DNA from: Hominiventricola aquisgranensis
Lineage (GTDB): Bacteria > Bacillota > Clostridia > Lachnospirales > Lachnospiraceae
Assembly: GCF_040096225.1 (NCBI RefSeq)
Contig: NZ_JBBMFC010000007.1
Location: forward strand, 62,001-126,000
DNA length: 64,000 nucleotides
Reading direction: 5' to 3'
Both the position numbers and the translations under genes were made by a program. Positions 6,863 to 14,578 of this stretch are shown here, piece by piece. Position 1 is the first letter of the stretch. Each line of letters starts with the position of its first letter. The notes below the pieces were generated by a model. It worked only from the letters and a program-made list of their open reading frames with translations, was not told the origin of the DNA and ran no database searches.

Positions 6863-8109
6863 TATCCATGAAAATAACTGTGTGGATGAACTGTATGTGT
6901 ACCAGCGTCCAAGTGGGATAAGACTTTATCCTGATACATAACTGCTCTCTGTATACTGAAATACCCAAACCGTCGTCTGATCTCATCTACAGTGCGATCC
7001 ATCTTTTCCAATTTTTCCTGTTTCTCTTGATTACCAAAAAGTTCCAACTGGACGGGAATATCATCCAACACAAGATCTACTGCTCGAATACCAAGGCTTC
7101 TGATTGGATGCTCCCATTTATAATAATCCTTAAACAATTGAAATGCTGCTGTAACAATCTCATCTGTTATATTTGTTGGATGATGTAATTGTTTCTGCCT
7201 CGAAAAACGAAACAAGCCATTGTCTCGGACCGTAATTTCTATCGTTTTGCATTTAAAACCATGTTTTCTTAATCTTGCTGCAACGCTTTCTGCCAGTGCC
7301 ATCTGAATGATCCAGACATCCAGATCATCTTCTAAATCTCTTGGAGTTGTGGTACTATTACCAATTGACTTCACCGGAGCTGTATACCCATCTTTGCAAA
7401 CTGGATCATCGTCCCAGCCATTTGCAAATGACCATAACACAATTCCCATCTTTCCAAAATGGCTTTCTAACATTGCTTCATCACTTTCTGCAAGTTCCCC
7501 AATGGTTCGAATCCCCAGCTTCTGAAGTTTCTTCCGAGTCTGTCTTCCAACATAAAGCAGATCCGATGCAGGAAGCTGCCAAATCATACTTTTATAATTC
7601 TCCCGGTTAAACTCTGTAATCGCATCTGGCTTTTTGTAATCTGAACCAAGTTTCGCATAAATCTTATTCCAGGAAATTCCAATACTTACCGTTACACCCA
7701 GTTCGTATTTAATCCGATGGCTGATTTCTCTTGCAATCGTTATTCCGCTTCCTTTCAGATTTCTACTGGCTGATACATCCAGCCAGGCTTCATCAATCCC
7801 ATATGGCTCGATCTTGTCCGTATACTCCGAATAGATTTCTCTTGCCATCTGTGAAAATCTCAAATACAAGTCCATCCGTGGTGGCACAAAAATGATTTCC
7901 GGACAAATCTGTTTTGCCTGCCATAATGCCATTCCGGTCTTTACACCTTTTCGCTTTGCAATATAATTTGCTGTCAGCACAATTCCATGTCTGGCTTCCG
8001 GATCACCGCCAACTGCAAGAGGCATTCCGGCAAATTCCGGGTGATGCAGCATTTCCACACTTGCATAAAATGAATTCATGTCGCTATGAAGAATTGTCCT
8101 GTCTCCCAT
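6862..8109 (-). CDS. Y-family DNA polymerase (UmuC/DinB type)
   Basis: A translesion polymerase of about 415 residues starting MGDRTILHSDMNSFYASVEM; ATG 8109 is preferred over GTG 8121 because family members begin at this position. Catalytic carboxylates are visible in HSDMNSF and in GIDEAWLDVS, followed by a helix-hairpin-helix region (LGIRTIGELA) and a little-finger domain. It probably bypasses lesions when the single-stranded element enters a recipient or is stressed. Its promoter (TTGACT-N18-TATACT at 8166-8195) contains the operator at 8173-8189, so the divergent S24 repressor should control it. Confidence 0.93.
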   Translation of the reverse strand: MGDRTILHSDMNSFYASVEMLHHPEFAGMPLAVGGDPEARHGIVLTANYIAKRKGVKTGMALWQAKQICPEIIFVPPRMDLYLRFSQMAREIYSEYTDKIEPYGIDEAWLDVSASRNLKGSGITIAREISHRIKYELGVTVSIGISWNKIYAKLGSDYKKPDAITEFNRENYKSMIWQLPASDLLYVGRQTRKKLQKLGIRTIGELAESDEAMLESHFGKMGIVLWSFANGWDDDPVCKDGYTAPVKSIGNSTTTPRDLEDDLDVWIIQMALAESVAARLRKHGFKCKTIEITVRDNGLFRFSRQKQLHHPTNITDEIVTAAFQLFKDYYKWEHPIRSLGIRAVDLVLDDIPVQLELFGNQEKQEKLEKMDRTVDEIRRRFGYFSIQRAVMYQDKVLSHLDAGTHTVHPHSYFHG

Positions 8110-8165
8110 TAACTCCACCACCTTCTCTCTGTTTGGTTTATTGTCTTATCAATTTCTGTATGCTT

Positions 8166-8195
8166 AGTATATATCTCCGTATTGGAGATAGTCAA
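8166..8195 (-). promoter_or_regulatory. Polymerase operon promoter with embedded operator 1
   Basis: The minus strand reads TTGACT (8190-8195), an 18-bp spacer, and TATACT (8166-8171). The spacer holds the palindrome ATCTCC-N5-GGAGAT (8173-8189). Such placement would block RNA polymerase when the repressor binds. Confidence 0.78.
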
Positions 8196-8214
8196 GCGAC
8201 ATCTTGGTCGTACT

Positions 8215-8265
8215 ATCTCCTTTTCGGAGATTTTTCTTGATTTTTGATTTTATTCGGGTTATAAT
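8215..8265 (+). promoter_or_regulatory. Repressor-gene promoter with operator 2
   Basis: A second copy of ATCTCC-N5-GGAGAT lies at 8215-8231, centred 42 bp from operator 1. Right after it come TTGATT (8237-8242), a 17-bp spacer and TATAAT (8260-8265), a strong promoter for the rightward repressor gene. The arrangement supports autoregulation and coordinated control of both divergent genes. Confidence 0.8.
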
Positions 8266-8301
8266 GCATATAGAAAAATCAAAAAGAAATGAGGCGAACA
8301 T

Positions 8302-9036
8302 ATGCGTGCTTTCGGAGAAGTATTAGTAGAAAACAGAAAAAGGAAAGGCTACTCCCAGGCGGATCTGGTGGACTTACTTGCTCAGGAAGGAATTGAAGTT
8401 ACTACGAAAGCAGTCTCCAAATGGGAGAATCTAACAAGAGAACCCTCCTTACACACAATCCTGACAGTTTGTCAGATTTTAGATATTGAAGATATATACG
8501 AAGAATTTTTAGGTGAAAATCCATTTGATCATGTCATGGAAAATTTGAATGAAGACGGCAAAGCTAAGATTATTGAATTTGCCAATCTTCTGCGGGCGTC
8601 CAGAAAGTATCTTCCGCATAGAGCCGATATCATTCCATTTGAAAATTATCAGCCGATTGCAGTAGAGCCAGCTTCTGCCGGTACTGGAAATTATATTGAA
8701 GACAGTGTAAAAGAAAGTTACAATGTCGGTCATCTCGCACCTGAAAAGACGGATTTTGGAATCCGTATATCTGGTGACAGTATGGAACCAATGTATCATA
8801 CCGGAGATGTTGCATGGGTTCATAAACAAGACAGTATCTCCAACGGTGAAATCGGTATCTTCTATCTCAATGGCAATACCTATATCAAAGAGCTACATGA
8901 CGGTCCGGATGGAGTTTATCTGGTTTCATTGAATGAAAAGTATCATCCAATCCAGATTTATGAATCTGATTCTTTTAAAATCTTTGGGAAAGTAATCGGA
9001 AAATGCAAAGGAGCAGAAATCCCTGGTTTTCATTAA
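8302..9036 (+). CDS. XRE-S24 family repressor (LexA/CI-like autoprotease)
   Basis: A 244-residue protein. Residues 1-70 are an XRE HTH (VLVENRKRKGYSQADLVDLL). Residues about 150-240 are an S24 peptidase domain with the serine in ISGDSMEPMYHTGD and the lysine in NTYIKEL, the Ser-Lys dyad of LexA, UmuD and CI. A probable cleavage site is the Ala-Gly in PASAGTGNY, between the domains. DNA damage should thus release repression of the divergent polymerase operon. The two identical palindromes in the intergenic region are its likely operators. Confidence 0.92.
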   Translation: MRAFGEVLVENRKRKGYSQADLVDLLAQEGIEVTTKAVSKWENLTREPSLHTILTVCQILDIEDIYEEFLGENPFDHVMENLNEDGKAKIIEFANLLRASRKYLPHRADIIPFENYQPIAVEPASAGTGNYIEDSVKESYNVGHLAPEKTDFGIRISGDSMEPMYHTGDVAWVHKQDSISNGEIGIFYLNGNTYIKELHDGPDGVYLVSLNEKYHPIQIYESDSFKIFGKVIGKCKGAEIPGFH

Positions 9037-9093
9037 AGATCAACTGCAGACTTCTAGCCTGCTCTTGCTGAAAATAATAAAGGAAGTGATAAA

Positions 9094-9294
9094 ATGGCAA
9101 TTAACAACACACTTAAAGATATCCGTGAAGAACGAAATCTCGTTCAGGCAGATCTTGCAAAAGCTGTCGGTTCTTGCAGTGATACCATCGGACGCATTGA
9201 GCGTGGTGAGCGAAATGCCTCTCTCGAAATTGCAATCCGTCTGGCACATTATCTGAAAATGCCAGTAGAAGAGATTTTTCAAATTGAAGACTGA
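9094..9294 (+). CDS. Small XRE-family regulator
   Basis: A 66-residue Cro/CI HTH protein (LKDIREERNLVQADLAKAVG, then SDTIGRIERGERN, then MPVEEIF) resembling the short YozG-like XRE regulators of Bacillota. GGAAGTG precedes the ATG. It starts 57 nt after the S24 repressor gene and is probably co-transcribed with it. A terminator follows at 9309-9335. Confidence 0.87.
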   Translation: MAINNTLKDIREERNLVQADLAKAVGSCSDTIGRIERGERNASLEIAIRLAHYLKMPVEEIFQIED

Positions 9295-9308
9295 ACCGCA
9301 AATATCAG

Positions 9309-9335
9309 AAAACCGAGGACTGTTCCCCGGTTTTT
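9309..9335 (+). terminator. Intrinsic terminator after the XRE gene
   Basis: AAAACCG-A-GG pairs with CC-C-CGGTTTT around a short loop and is followed by further T residues. It separates the rightward regulators from the leftward flavodoxin gene. Confidence 0.75.
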
Positions 9336-9352
9336 CTTTTTCGCTAAACTAT

Positions 9353-9787
9353 TTAGAGTCCTTTTACAAACTCAACTGCATTTTTTATATCTTTTCCATC
9401 TGGATGTCCTTTTGCTATACCACCCACCAGTTTAAATGGGCCAAATGTGTCATAGCCCTTGCATCCGAATTTTCCGATTGCTGTAGAATGCTTCTTGCCC
9501 AAAATCTGCTCTATGGATTTATAATTCGCACTTCCACCATAAGTACAGATCAGAAATACCCCTTTGTCGTCCGGTAGATTCTTCTCTGCAAATCCCAATA
9601 TCGACTGATGAAATTTTGAAAAATAGATTCCTGATGCAAACCCAATCGTATCATAACTGCTCAGATCTGCATCTGGCTGTTTTACAGCATCAATCAAATC
9701 AACCTGACACTCTTCTGCAATGCTCTTTACTAATTTCTCTGTGTTTCCATGATGCACAGATGAATATACGATTACCTTTCTCATCAT
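9353..9787 (-). CDS. Flavodoxin-domain protein
   Basis: A 144-residue protein with an FMN phosphate-binding loop near the N-terminus (VYSSVHHGNTEKLVKSIA), the mid-region DTIGFASGIYFSKFH and the isoalloxazine-side segment LICTYGGSANYK. It is a soluble electron carrier or NAD(P)H-dependent oxidoreductase-like flavoprotein. Its ATG overlaps the stop of the upstream MmcQ/YjbR gene (ATGA), so the two form one unit. The redox partner is unknown. Confidence 0.85.
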   Translation of the reverse strand: MMRKVIVYSSVHHGNTEKLVKSIAEECQVDLIDAVKQPDADLSSYDTIGFASGIYFSKFHQSILGFAEKNLPDDKGVFLICTYGGSANYKSIEQILGKKHSTAIGKFGCKGYDTFGPFKLVGGIAKGHPDGKDIKNAVEFVKGL

Positions 9788-10155
9788 TCTTCCTTTCCTC
9801 TATTCCCATCAATCATATCATAGCTCATATCCAAAAAATCTAATGTCTTTGCTTCACTTACTGAACCATCCAGTAAAATTGTGATCCAGTGCTGTTTGTT
9901 CATATGGTATCCTGGCAAAAATCCAAAGGTCTGAATAATCATACTTGTCATTTCCGGATCACATTTTACATCCATAATATCGACAAATTCATTTCCTTCT
10001 AATCCTAGTTTGCATTTTTCAACGCTCATGACCACAGCATACCATTTTCCATTCTTATGTCGCAACACAGCATTATCTGGTGATTGTGCCCATAAATACT
10101 CCGGCATCGTACCATACTGTTTCTTCACATATTCAAAAATTTCTTCTTTCTTCAC
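9784..10155 (-). CDS. MmcQ/YjbR family protein
   Basis: A 123-residue protein with the YjbR/CyaY-like pattern: IFEYVKKQYGTMPEYLW, then NAVLRHKNGKWYAVVM, then PGYHMNKQHWITILLDG. The HMNKQHW segment is the conserved family signature. These proteins have a CyaY-like fold; a nucleic-acid binding role is often quoted but poorly established. It is translationally coupled to the downstream flavodoxin gene. Confidence 0.85.
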   Translation of the reverse strand: MKKEEIFEYVKKQYGTMPEYLWAQSPDNAVLRHKNGKWYAVVMSVEKCKLGLEGNEFVDIMDVKCDPEMTSMIIQTFGFLPGYHMNKQHWITILLDGSVSEAKTLDFLDMSYDMIDGNRGKEE

Positions 10156-10289
10156 AATCTATTCAACTCCTGATTCTCCTGATATCCTGCCCATAATCAT
10201 ACCATATTTTCACTTCCCGTGCTACCTGCCAAATTCTTTTGCATTTTCCCGGTTCTCCTGACTTTAACTAATAGAGGGGTAAAACAGCA

Positions 10290-10370
10290 AGGACAGGAAG
10301 TGAGGATACACTTCCGGGAAATCCCAATTTAGGGTACCCTGCCCTAAATTGAAAAACGTTGAAAGCAACG
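10290..10370 (+). other. Putative origin of transfer region (three inverted repeats)
   Basis: Just before mobC lie three perfect inverted repeats: GGAAGTG/CACTTCC (10296-10302 and 10309-10315), CAATTTAGGG/CCCTAAATTG (10325-10334 and 10342-10351) and CGTTG/CAACG (10357-10361 and 10366-10370). Clustered inverted repeats next to a MobC/relaxase operon are typical of oriT. The nick site cannot be placed from sequence alone. Confidence 0.65.
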
Positions 10371-10404
10371 ATACTACTGTCCTCTCAGAAAGGAGAACCC
10401 ACCA

Positions 10405-10728
10405 ATGGCTGAAAGAAAGAGAAACAAAGAAATCCATTTTTATGTCACCGAAGAAGAAAGGAAGCTTATACGCAGGAAGATGATAGAATCAAAAACCAAA
10501 AACATGGGAGCTTATCTGCGTAAGATGGCAATCGACGGTTACATCGTCAACACCGATACCACCCCACTGAAGAAACAGTATGAGGAAATGCACAAGATTG
10601 GTGTAAATATCAACCAGATTGCAAAAAAGGTAAATACCACCGGAGATCTATATCCAGAAGAAATGCAAGAATTGAAAGAGATGGTGAAAGAATTATGGCG
10701 TATCTTAAAATCTTCCCCATTAAGGTAA
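10405..10728 (+). CDS. MobC-like mobilisation accessory protein
   Basis: A 107-residue basic protein starting MAERKRNKEIHFYVTEEERK, with a ribbon-helix-helix-like N-terminus and the MobC core KKQYEEMHKIGVNINQIAKKVN. It would bind oriT and help the relaxase melt the nick region. An AAGGAG site lies at the right distance. Its 3' end overlaps the relaxase gene by 34 nt in another frame, so expression is coupled. Confidence 0.9.
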   Translation: MAERKRNKEIHFYVTEEERKLIRRKMIESKTKNMGAYLRKMAIDGYIVNTDTTPLKKQYEEMHKIGVNINQIAKKVNTTGDLYPEEMQELKEMVKELWRILKSSPLR

Positions 10729-12074
10729 CTGACAAGAAAGCTCTGGACTATATTACAAATCCAGATAAGACAGATGAAAAACTGTTAGTTTCCAGTTTTG
10801 GCTGTTCCCCGGAAACTGCAGATCTTGAATTTTCTATGACAAGAGAAATGGCAAAAAAGAATGGAATGGATAAAGGCGATAACCTGGCATTTCATCTGAT
10901 CCAATCATTTAAACCTGGAGAAGTTGATGCCGAAAATGCCCATCGCTTAGGTCAACAATTTGCTGACGAAGTGCTGAAAGGAAAATATGAGTACGTGATC
11001 AGCACACACGTTGACAAAAATCATATTCACAATCATATCATCTTCAACGCTGCAAGCTTTGTTGATCATCACAAGTATGTTTCCAATAAGCGGAGCTACC
11101 ATAAACTCTGCAGAATCAGTAATCGTATCTGCCATGAAAATGGACTTGCCACCAGCATGCCAACCGGAGAAAAAGGTAAAAGCTATAAAGAGAACATGGA
11201 ATATCATCGTGGCACCAGTTGGAAAGCCAAGCTACGTGTCGCAGTTGATAAATCAATCTGGACTTCCATCAACTATGAGGAATTTCTGCAAAAGATGCAG
11301 TTAGCCGGATATGAAGTCCGGCAGGGAAAGCACCTGTCCTTCCGTGCACCGGAGCAGAAGAACTTCACTTATATGAAATCTCTCGGAAGCTATTATTCCG
11401 AAGAAAATGTTCGCATCCGTCTGGCTAAAAATCGTAGCAAAGTAAAAACTCCAAGACATCTGTCCAGAGAAGCTCGCTTGTATATCAATATCTCCACTTA
11501 TGTCACAACTGGAAATCGAGAGGGATTTGAACGATGGGCAAAGCTCAATAATCTAAAAGAGGCAGCCCGCACCTTCAACTATCTTTCCGAAAATAACTTG
11601 CTGAATTATGACGATTTCAGGCAGCATGTATCTGACATTGAAGCTTCTGTGAAAGTTGCCGACCAAAGAATAGCACAAATCAACAGTGAGCTGAGCACGC
11701 AGAAAGTCATTCAGAAACACTGCAATTCTTACCGGCTTTGTCGTAAAGTAATTGAAGATTGTAAATCTGCTAAAAATCCAAAAGCATACCGCACCAAACA
11801 TCAGGCAGAATACCAGCTCCACGATTCACTAAAAAAAGAGCTTCAGGATCTCGGTATCACCAAAATCCCAAGCTCTAATAAAATCCAGAAGCGGATTGAA
11901 AATCTTGAATCTGAACAGGATGCTACTGTCCGGGAAAAACAGGAATTGCAGAAAAAGCAGAAAACCCTAGAGATCATTCAGCAAAATTTCACTGTACTGC
12001 TCGATGCTCCAGAGATCAGTTCAGACTTACTTCCGGCAAAAAAGGAACCTGTTTCTGTCACAAGAGAAAAATAA
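10695..12074 (+). CDS. Relaxase/mobilisation nuclease (MobA/VirD2-like, Pfam Relaxase)
   Basis: A 459-residue protein. The metal-binding histidine motif HVDKNHIHNHIIFN lies near residue 110. An earlier conserved segment, HLIQSFKPGEVDAENAHRLG, is typical of the MobP/MobQ relaxase superfamily. The candidate catalytic tyrosine is near the N-terminus (DYITNP). The second half is coiled coil. It would nick oriT and stay bound to the transferred strand. It is the last rightward gene before the leftward cargo island. Confidence 0.93.
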   Translation: MAYLKIFPIKVTDKKALDYITNPDKTDEKLLVSSFGCSPETADLEFSMTREMAKKNGMDKGDNLAFHLIQSFKPGEVDAENAHRLGQQFADEVLKGKYEYVISTHVDKNHIHNHIIFNAASFVDHHKYVSNKRSYHKLCRISNRICHENGLATSMPTGEKGKSYKENMEYHRGTSWKAKLRVAVDKSIWTSINYEEFLQKMQLAGYEVRQGKHLSFRAPEQKNFTYMKSLGSYYSEENVRIRLAKNRSKVKTPRHLSREARLYINISTYVTTGNREGFERWAKLNNLKEAARTFNYLSENNLLNYDDFRQHVSDIEASVKVADQRIAQINSELSTQKVIQKHCNSYRLCRKVIEDCKSAKNPKAYRTKHQAEYQLHDSLKKELQDLGITKIPSSNKIQKRIENLESEQDATVREKQELQKKQKTLEIIQQNFTVLLDAPEISSDLLPAKKEPVSVTREK

Positions 12075-12089
12075 GATTGCACTGGCAAC

Positions 12090-12326
12090 TCACTCATTTT
12101 CTTCCAAATCTTCCCAAGGTTTCAAATCCTTTTCCTCCCAGGTGACACCATACGGTGCACCTCCGGAGGTATAACCAGCAATACAGAAAAATCGGTCATC
12201 TTGCAAGATCTCTTCTTTGGTCAGATTATCTCTTGCTTCTTTTTTCCGTTTTGCTCGCCTCTGTTTCCTCTTTTGTTTCGCAACAGCTGCTTTTTCTTCC
12301 GGCGTTTTCCTATGTCCTTTTGCCAT
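12090..12326 (-). CDS. Small basic ICE protein of unknown function
   Basis: A 78-residue protein with a strongly basic N-terminal half (KAAVAKQKRKQRRAKRKKEA) and an acidic, aromatic C-terminus (TWEEKDLKPWEDLEENE). It converges on the relaxase gene with 15 nt between stops. It may bind nucleic acid. It marks the backbone side of the junction with the cargo island, which starts at 12450. Confidence 0.6.
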   Translation of the reverse strand: MAKGHRKTPEEKAAVAKQKRKQRRAKRKKEARDNLTKEEILQDDRFFCIAGYTSGGAPYGVTWEEKDLKPWEDLEENE

Positions 12327-12449
12327 AAGTGTTTCTAGTGTAATTCCACTCTGAATGTCTTTTAGTATACGAGTTTCATACCCTGTTTCACGTTTCTCAA
12401 CAATTCTATAGTATGATGAACATAAAAGATTCGGTGAATCAACATTGTA

Positions 12450-12818
12450 CTAATACTTTTTTTCAACCGAAGTTTTCAATTTTTCAAAAGCTTCTTCACT
12501 GATTACATGTTCTATCCGACAGGCATCTCTTTCTGCAGTTTCCCGATCAACCCCGACAGCTACAAGCTGCTCCGTAAAGAACTGATGGCGTTCATAAATT
12601 TTCTCGGCAACCTCCCGCCCGGCATTAGTCAGATTGAGGTATCCATCTTCATCGACAGTCAGGAAACCGCCATTCTTTAACACACCTACTGCATGGCTGA
12701 TGCTCGGTTTACTGAATCCCATGTGCCGGGCAAGATCAATGGATCGGACCATACCCTGCTTCTTTTGAAGAATCAGCACAGCCTCCAGATAATCCTCCCC
12801 GGACGCATGAATCTTCAT
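12450..12818 (-). CDS. DtxR/MntR-family metal-dependent repressor
   Basis: A 122-residue protein with an N-terminal winged HTH (SGEDYLEAVLIL, then VRSIDLARHMGFSKPSISHAV). The dimerisation and metal domain contains YERHQFF and DACRIEHVIS; the Cys-x2-Glu-His pattern is the IdeR/DtxR metal site. It has no SH3-like third domain, like MntR and the EqbA-type regulators. It is last in the transporter operon, 11 nt after the ABC gene. The most likely targets are the four TTAG-N6-CTAA palindromes in the cargo. Whether the metal is iron or manganese cannot be told from sequence. Confidence 0.9.
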   Translation of the reverse strand: MKIHASGEDYLEAVLILQKKQGMVRSIDLARHMGFSKPSISHAVGVLKNGGFLTVDEDGYLNLTNAGREVAEKIYERHQFFTEQLVAVGVDRETAERDACRIEHVISEEAFEKLKTSVEKKY

Positions 12819-12829
12819 CGGTTCCTCCT

Positions 12830-14578
12830 TTATGCAAGGCTCCAGCCGGAAGCCTTTTTACGGATATTTACAAAATCCTGATAAATCCCGGCTTTTGCCA
12901 TAAGCTCGTCATGGGTTCCCTGTTCGCTGATCCGTCCATCAGAGATCACCAAAATCTGATCTGCCTGACGGATGGTATTCAGGCGATGTGCAATCACAAG
13001 TAATGTTTTACCCTTTACCAGCTCATTGATTGCCTCCTGGATATAGCTTTCATTATCGGTATCAACACTTGCAGTCGCTTCATCCAGAATGACAATCGGT
13101 GCGTCCTTCAAAATGCATCGGGCGATAGAGATTCTTTGCTTTTCGCCGCCGGACAGAGTAGCGCCGCCTTCACCGATGACTGTCTGGAATCCATCTGGCA
13201 GCGCCATGATAAAATCATAGCAGCGGGCTTTTTTTGCAGCCTCATAGACTTCTTCCTCGGTAGCGTCCGGTTTACCCATGCTGATATTGTTGTAAATGGT
13301 ATCCTGGAACAAGTACACCCTCTGGAAAACCATGCTGATCTGTTCCATCAGTTCGGCGAGAGGTACATCCCGAATATCTGTACCACGGATTGTCACTTTG
13401 CCGGATTTCACATCCCACAGCCGCGCCAGAAGGTTCGCAATCGTGGATTTGCCACCGCCAGACGGTCCCACAAGTGCGGTCATGGTATTCTTCTGCATAG
13501 AGAAGCTGATGTTGTGCAGGACTTCCTTGTCCTGATAGGCGAAGCCCACATCGCTAAATTGTACTTCTGGCTGATCCGGCTGTGCCTGTGACAGAATATG
13601 TTGATTTCCGTTATCGGGAAGTTCGGGCTCGTCCAAAACAGCTTCAATGCGGTCTAATGCGGCATTCATCACGGTCAGTCGGGTTGCTTCTCCATAAAGA
13701 GCTTTCAGAGGTCCAAAGAGATCAAAGACAAACAGCAGCACGCCCAAAAGATAAGCCAGGGAGAGTACGCCTTCCTGATGTAAAAAAACGGATAAACCGA
13801 AGATAGCGGCAATACCCACGCCATAGAGAATGTTTAAGCCAGTGGTCCACGGTGTCATTTTCTGCTCAAACTTCGTATTGACATCCCTTGATTTTTTGAA
13901 GTTTTCCGTTAATTCGTCAGATTTTTCTCCGAGCAGATTGTAACTTTTGATAACCCCAATTCCTTCAGCAAAAGACAAGACCGCATCCGTCAAATTCTCG
14001 CTTTGGTTTTGACGCCCGACAGCCTCCTTGAAGGAAACCTTATTCATATATTTTGCAACCAGTGATGCCAGCAAGGTAATGATTACCGCAATCAGCCCAA
14101 GTCTCCAATCCAGTACGAACATAAAAACAGCTAAAACCAAAGTAGACAGCATATAGCTCATCATGTTGCCAATGGTACTCATAGAAACTTCCTCAATGAA
14201 TACCATATCCGTACTGAGAACAGAGCTGATTTTTCCAATATTCCCCGATGTAAAGTAACCCATCGGCATTTTTCTTAAATGATTTCCCAACTCCATCCGT
14301 TTATCAGCAAAGATCATAAATCCAGCGGCACTTTGCAGACGGTCGCTCAAATAGTGAACCACTGTCTGAACCACTACAACAGCTAATAATCCAAGTCCGA
14401 CAAACAGACAGGTCTTTCCAGTCAGCGTATTATCAGCAAACCCGGCCAAGACAATAAACGCCATGAAGATCGGCATTTTGGAGAGAATGGACTCGACAAA
14501 TGCACATAGAAATGCAGCCTGAATACGGCTTTTATACCTCCCGGAGAGGTTCAGGATTCTTGAAATCAATGCAAACAT
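12830..14578 (-). CDS. ABC transporter, fused permease-ATPase (YbtQ/IrtB-like)
   Basis: A 582-residue half-transporter: six membrane helices in residues 1-310, then an ATPase with Walker A GPSGGGKST, signature LSGGEKQR, Walker B IVILDEATASVD and H-loop AHRL. It directly follows the 594-residue partner (ATG right after its stop), so they should form a heterodimer. Exporter-fold pairs in siderophore loci (YbtPQ, IrtAB) act in siderophore import; the same is inferred here, although export cannot be excluded. No substrate-binding lipoprotein is encoded nearby. Confidence 0.9.
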   Translation of the reverse strand: MFALISRILNLSGRYKSRIQAAFLCAFVESILSKMPIFMAFIVLAGFADNTLTGKTCLFVGLGLLAVVVVQTVVHYLSDRLQSAAGFMIFADKRMELGNHLRKMPMGYFTSGNIGKISSVLSTDMVFIEEVSMSTIGNMMSYMLSTLVLAVFMFVLDWRLGLIAVIITLLASLVAKYMNKVSFKEAVGRQNQSENLTDAVLSFAEGIGVIKSYNLLGEKSDELTENFKKSRDVNTKFEQKMTPWTTGLNILYGVGIAAIFGLSVFLHQEGVLSLAYLLGVLLFVFDLFGPLKALYGEATRLTVMNAALDRIEAVLDEPELPDNGNQHILSQAQPDQPEVQFSDVGFAYQDKEVLHNISFSMQKNTMTALVGPSGGGKSTIANLLARLWDVKSGKVTIRGTDIRDVPLAELMEQISMVFQRVYLFQDTIYNNISMGKPDATEEEVYEAAKKARCYDFIMALPDGFQTVIGEGGATLSGGEKQRISIARCILKDAPIVILDEATASVDTDNESYIQEAINELVKGKTLLVIAHRLNTIRQADQILVISDGRISEQGTHDELMAKAGIYQDFVNIRKKASGWSLA

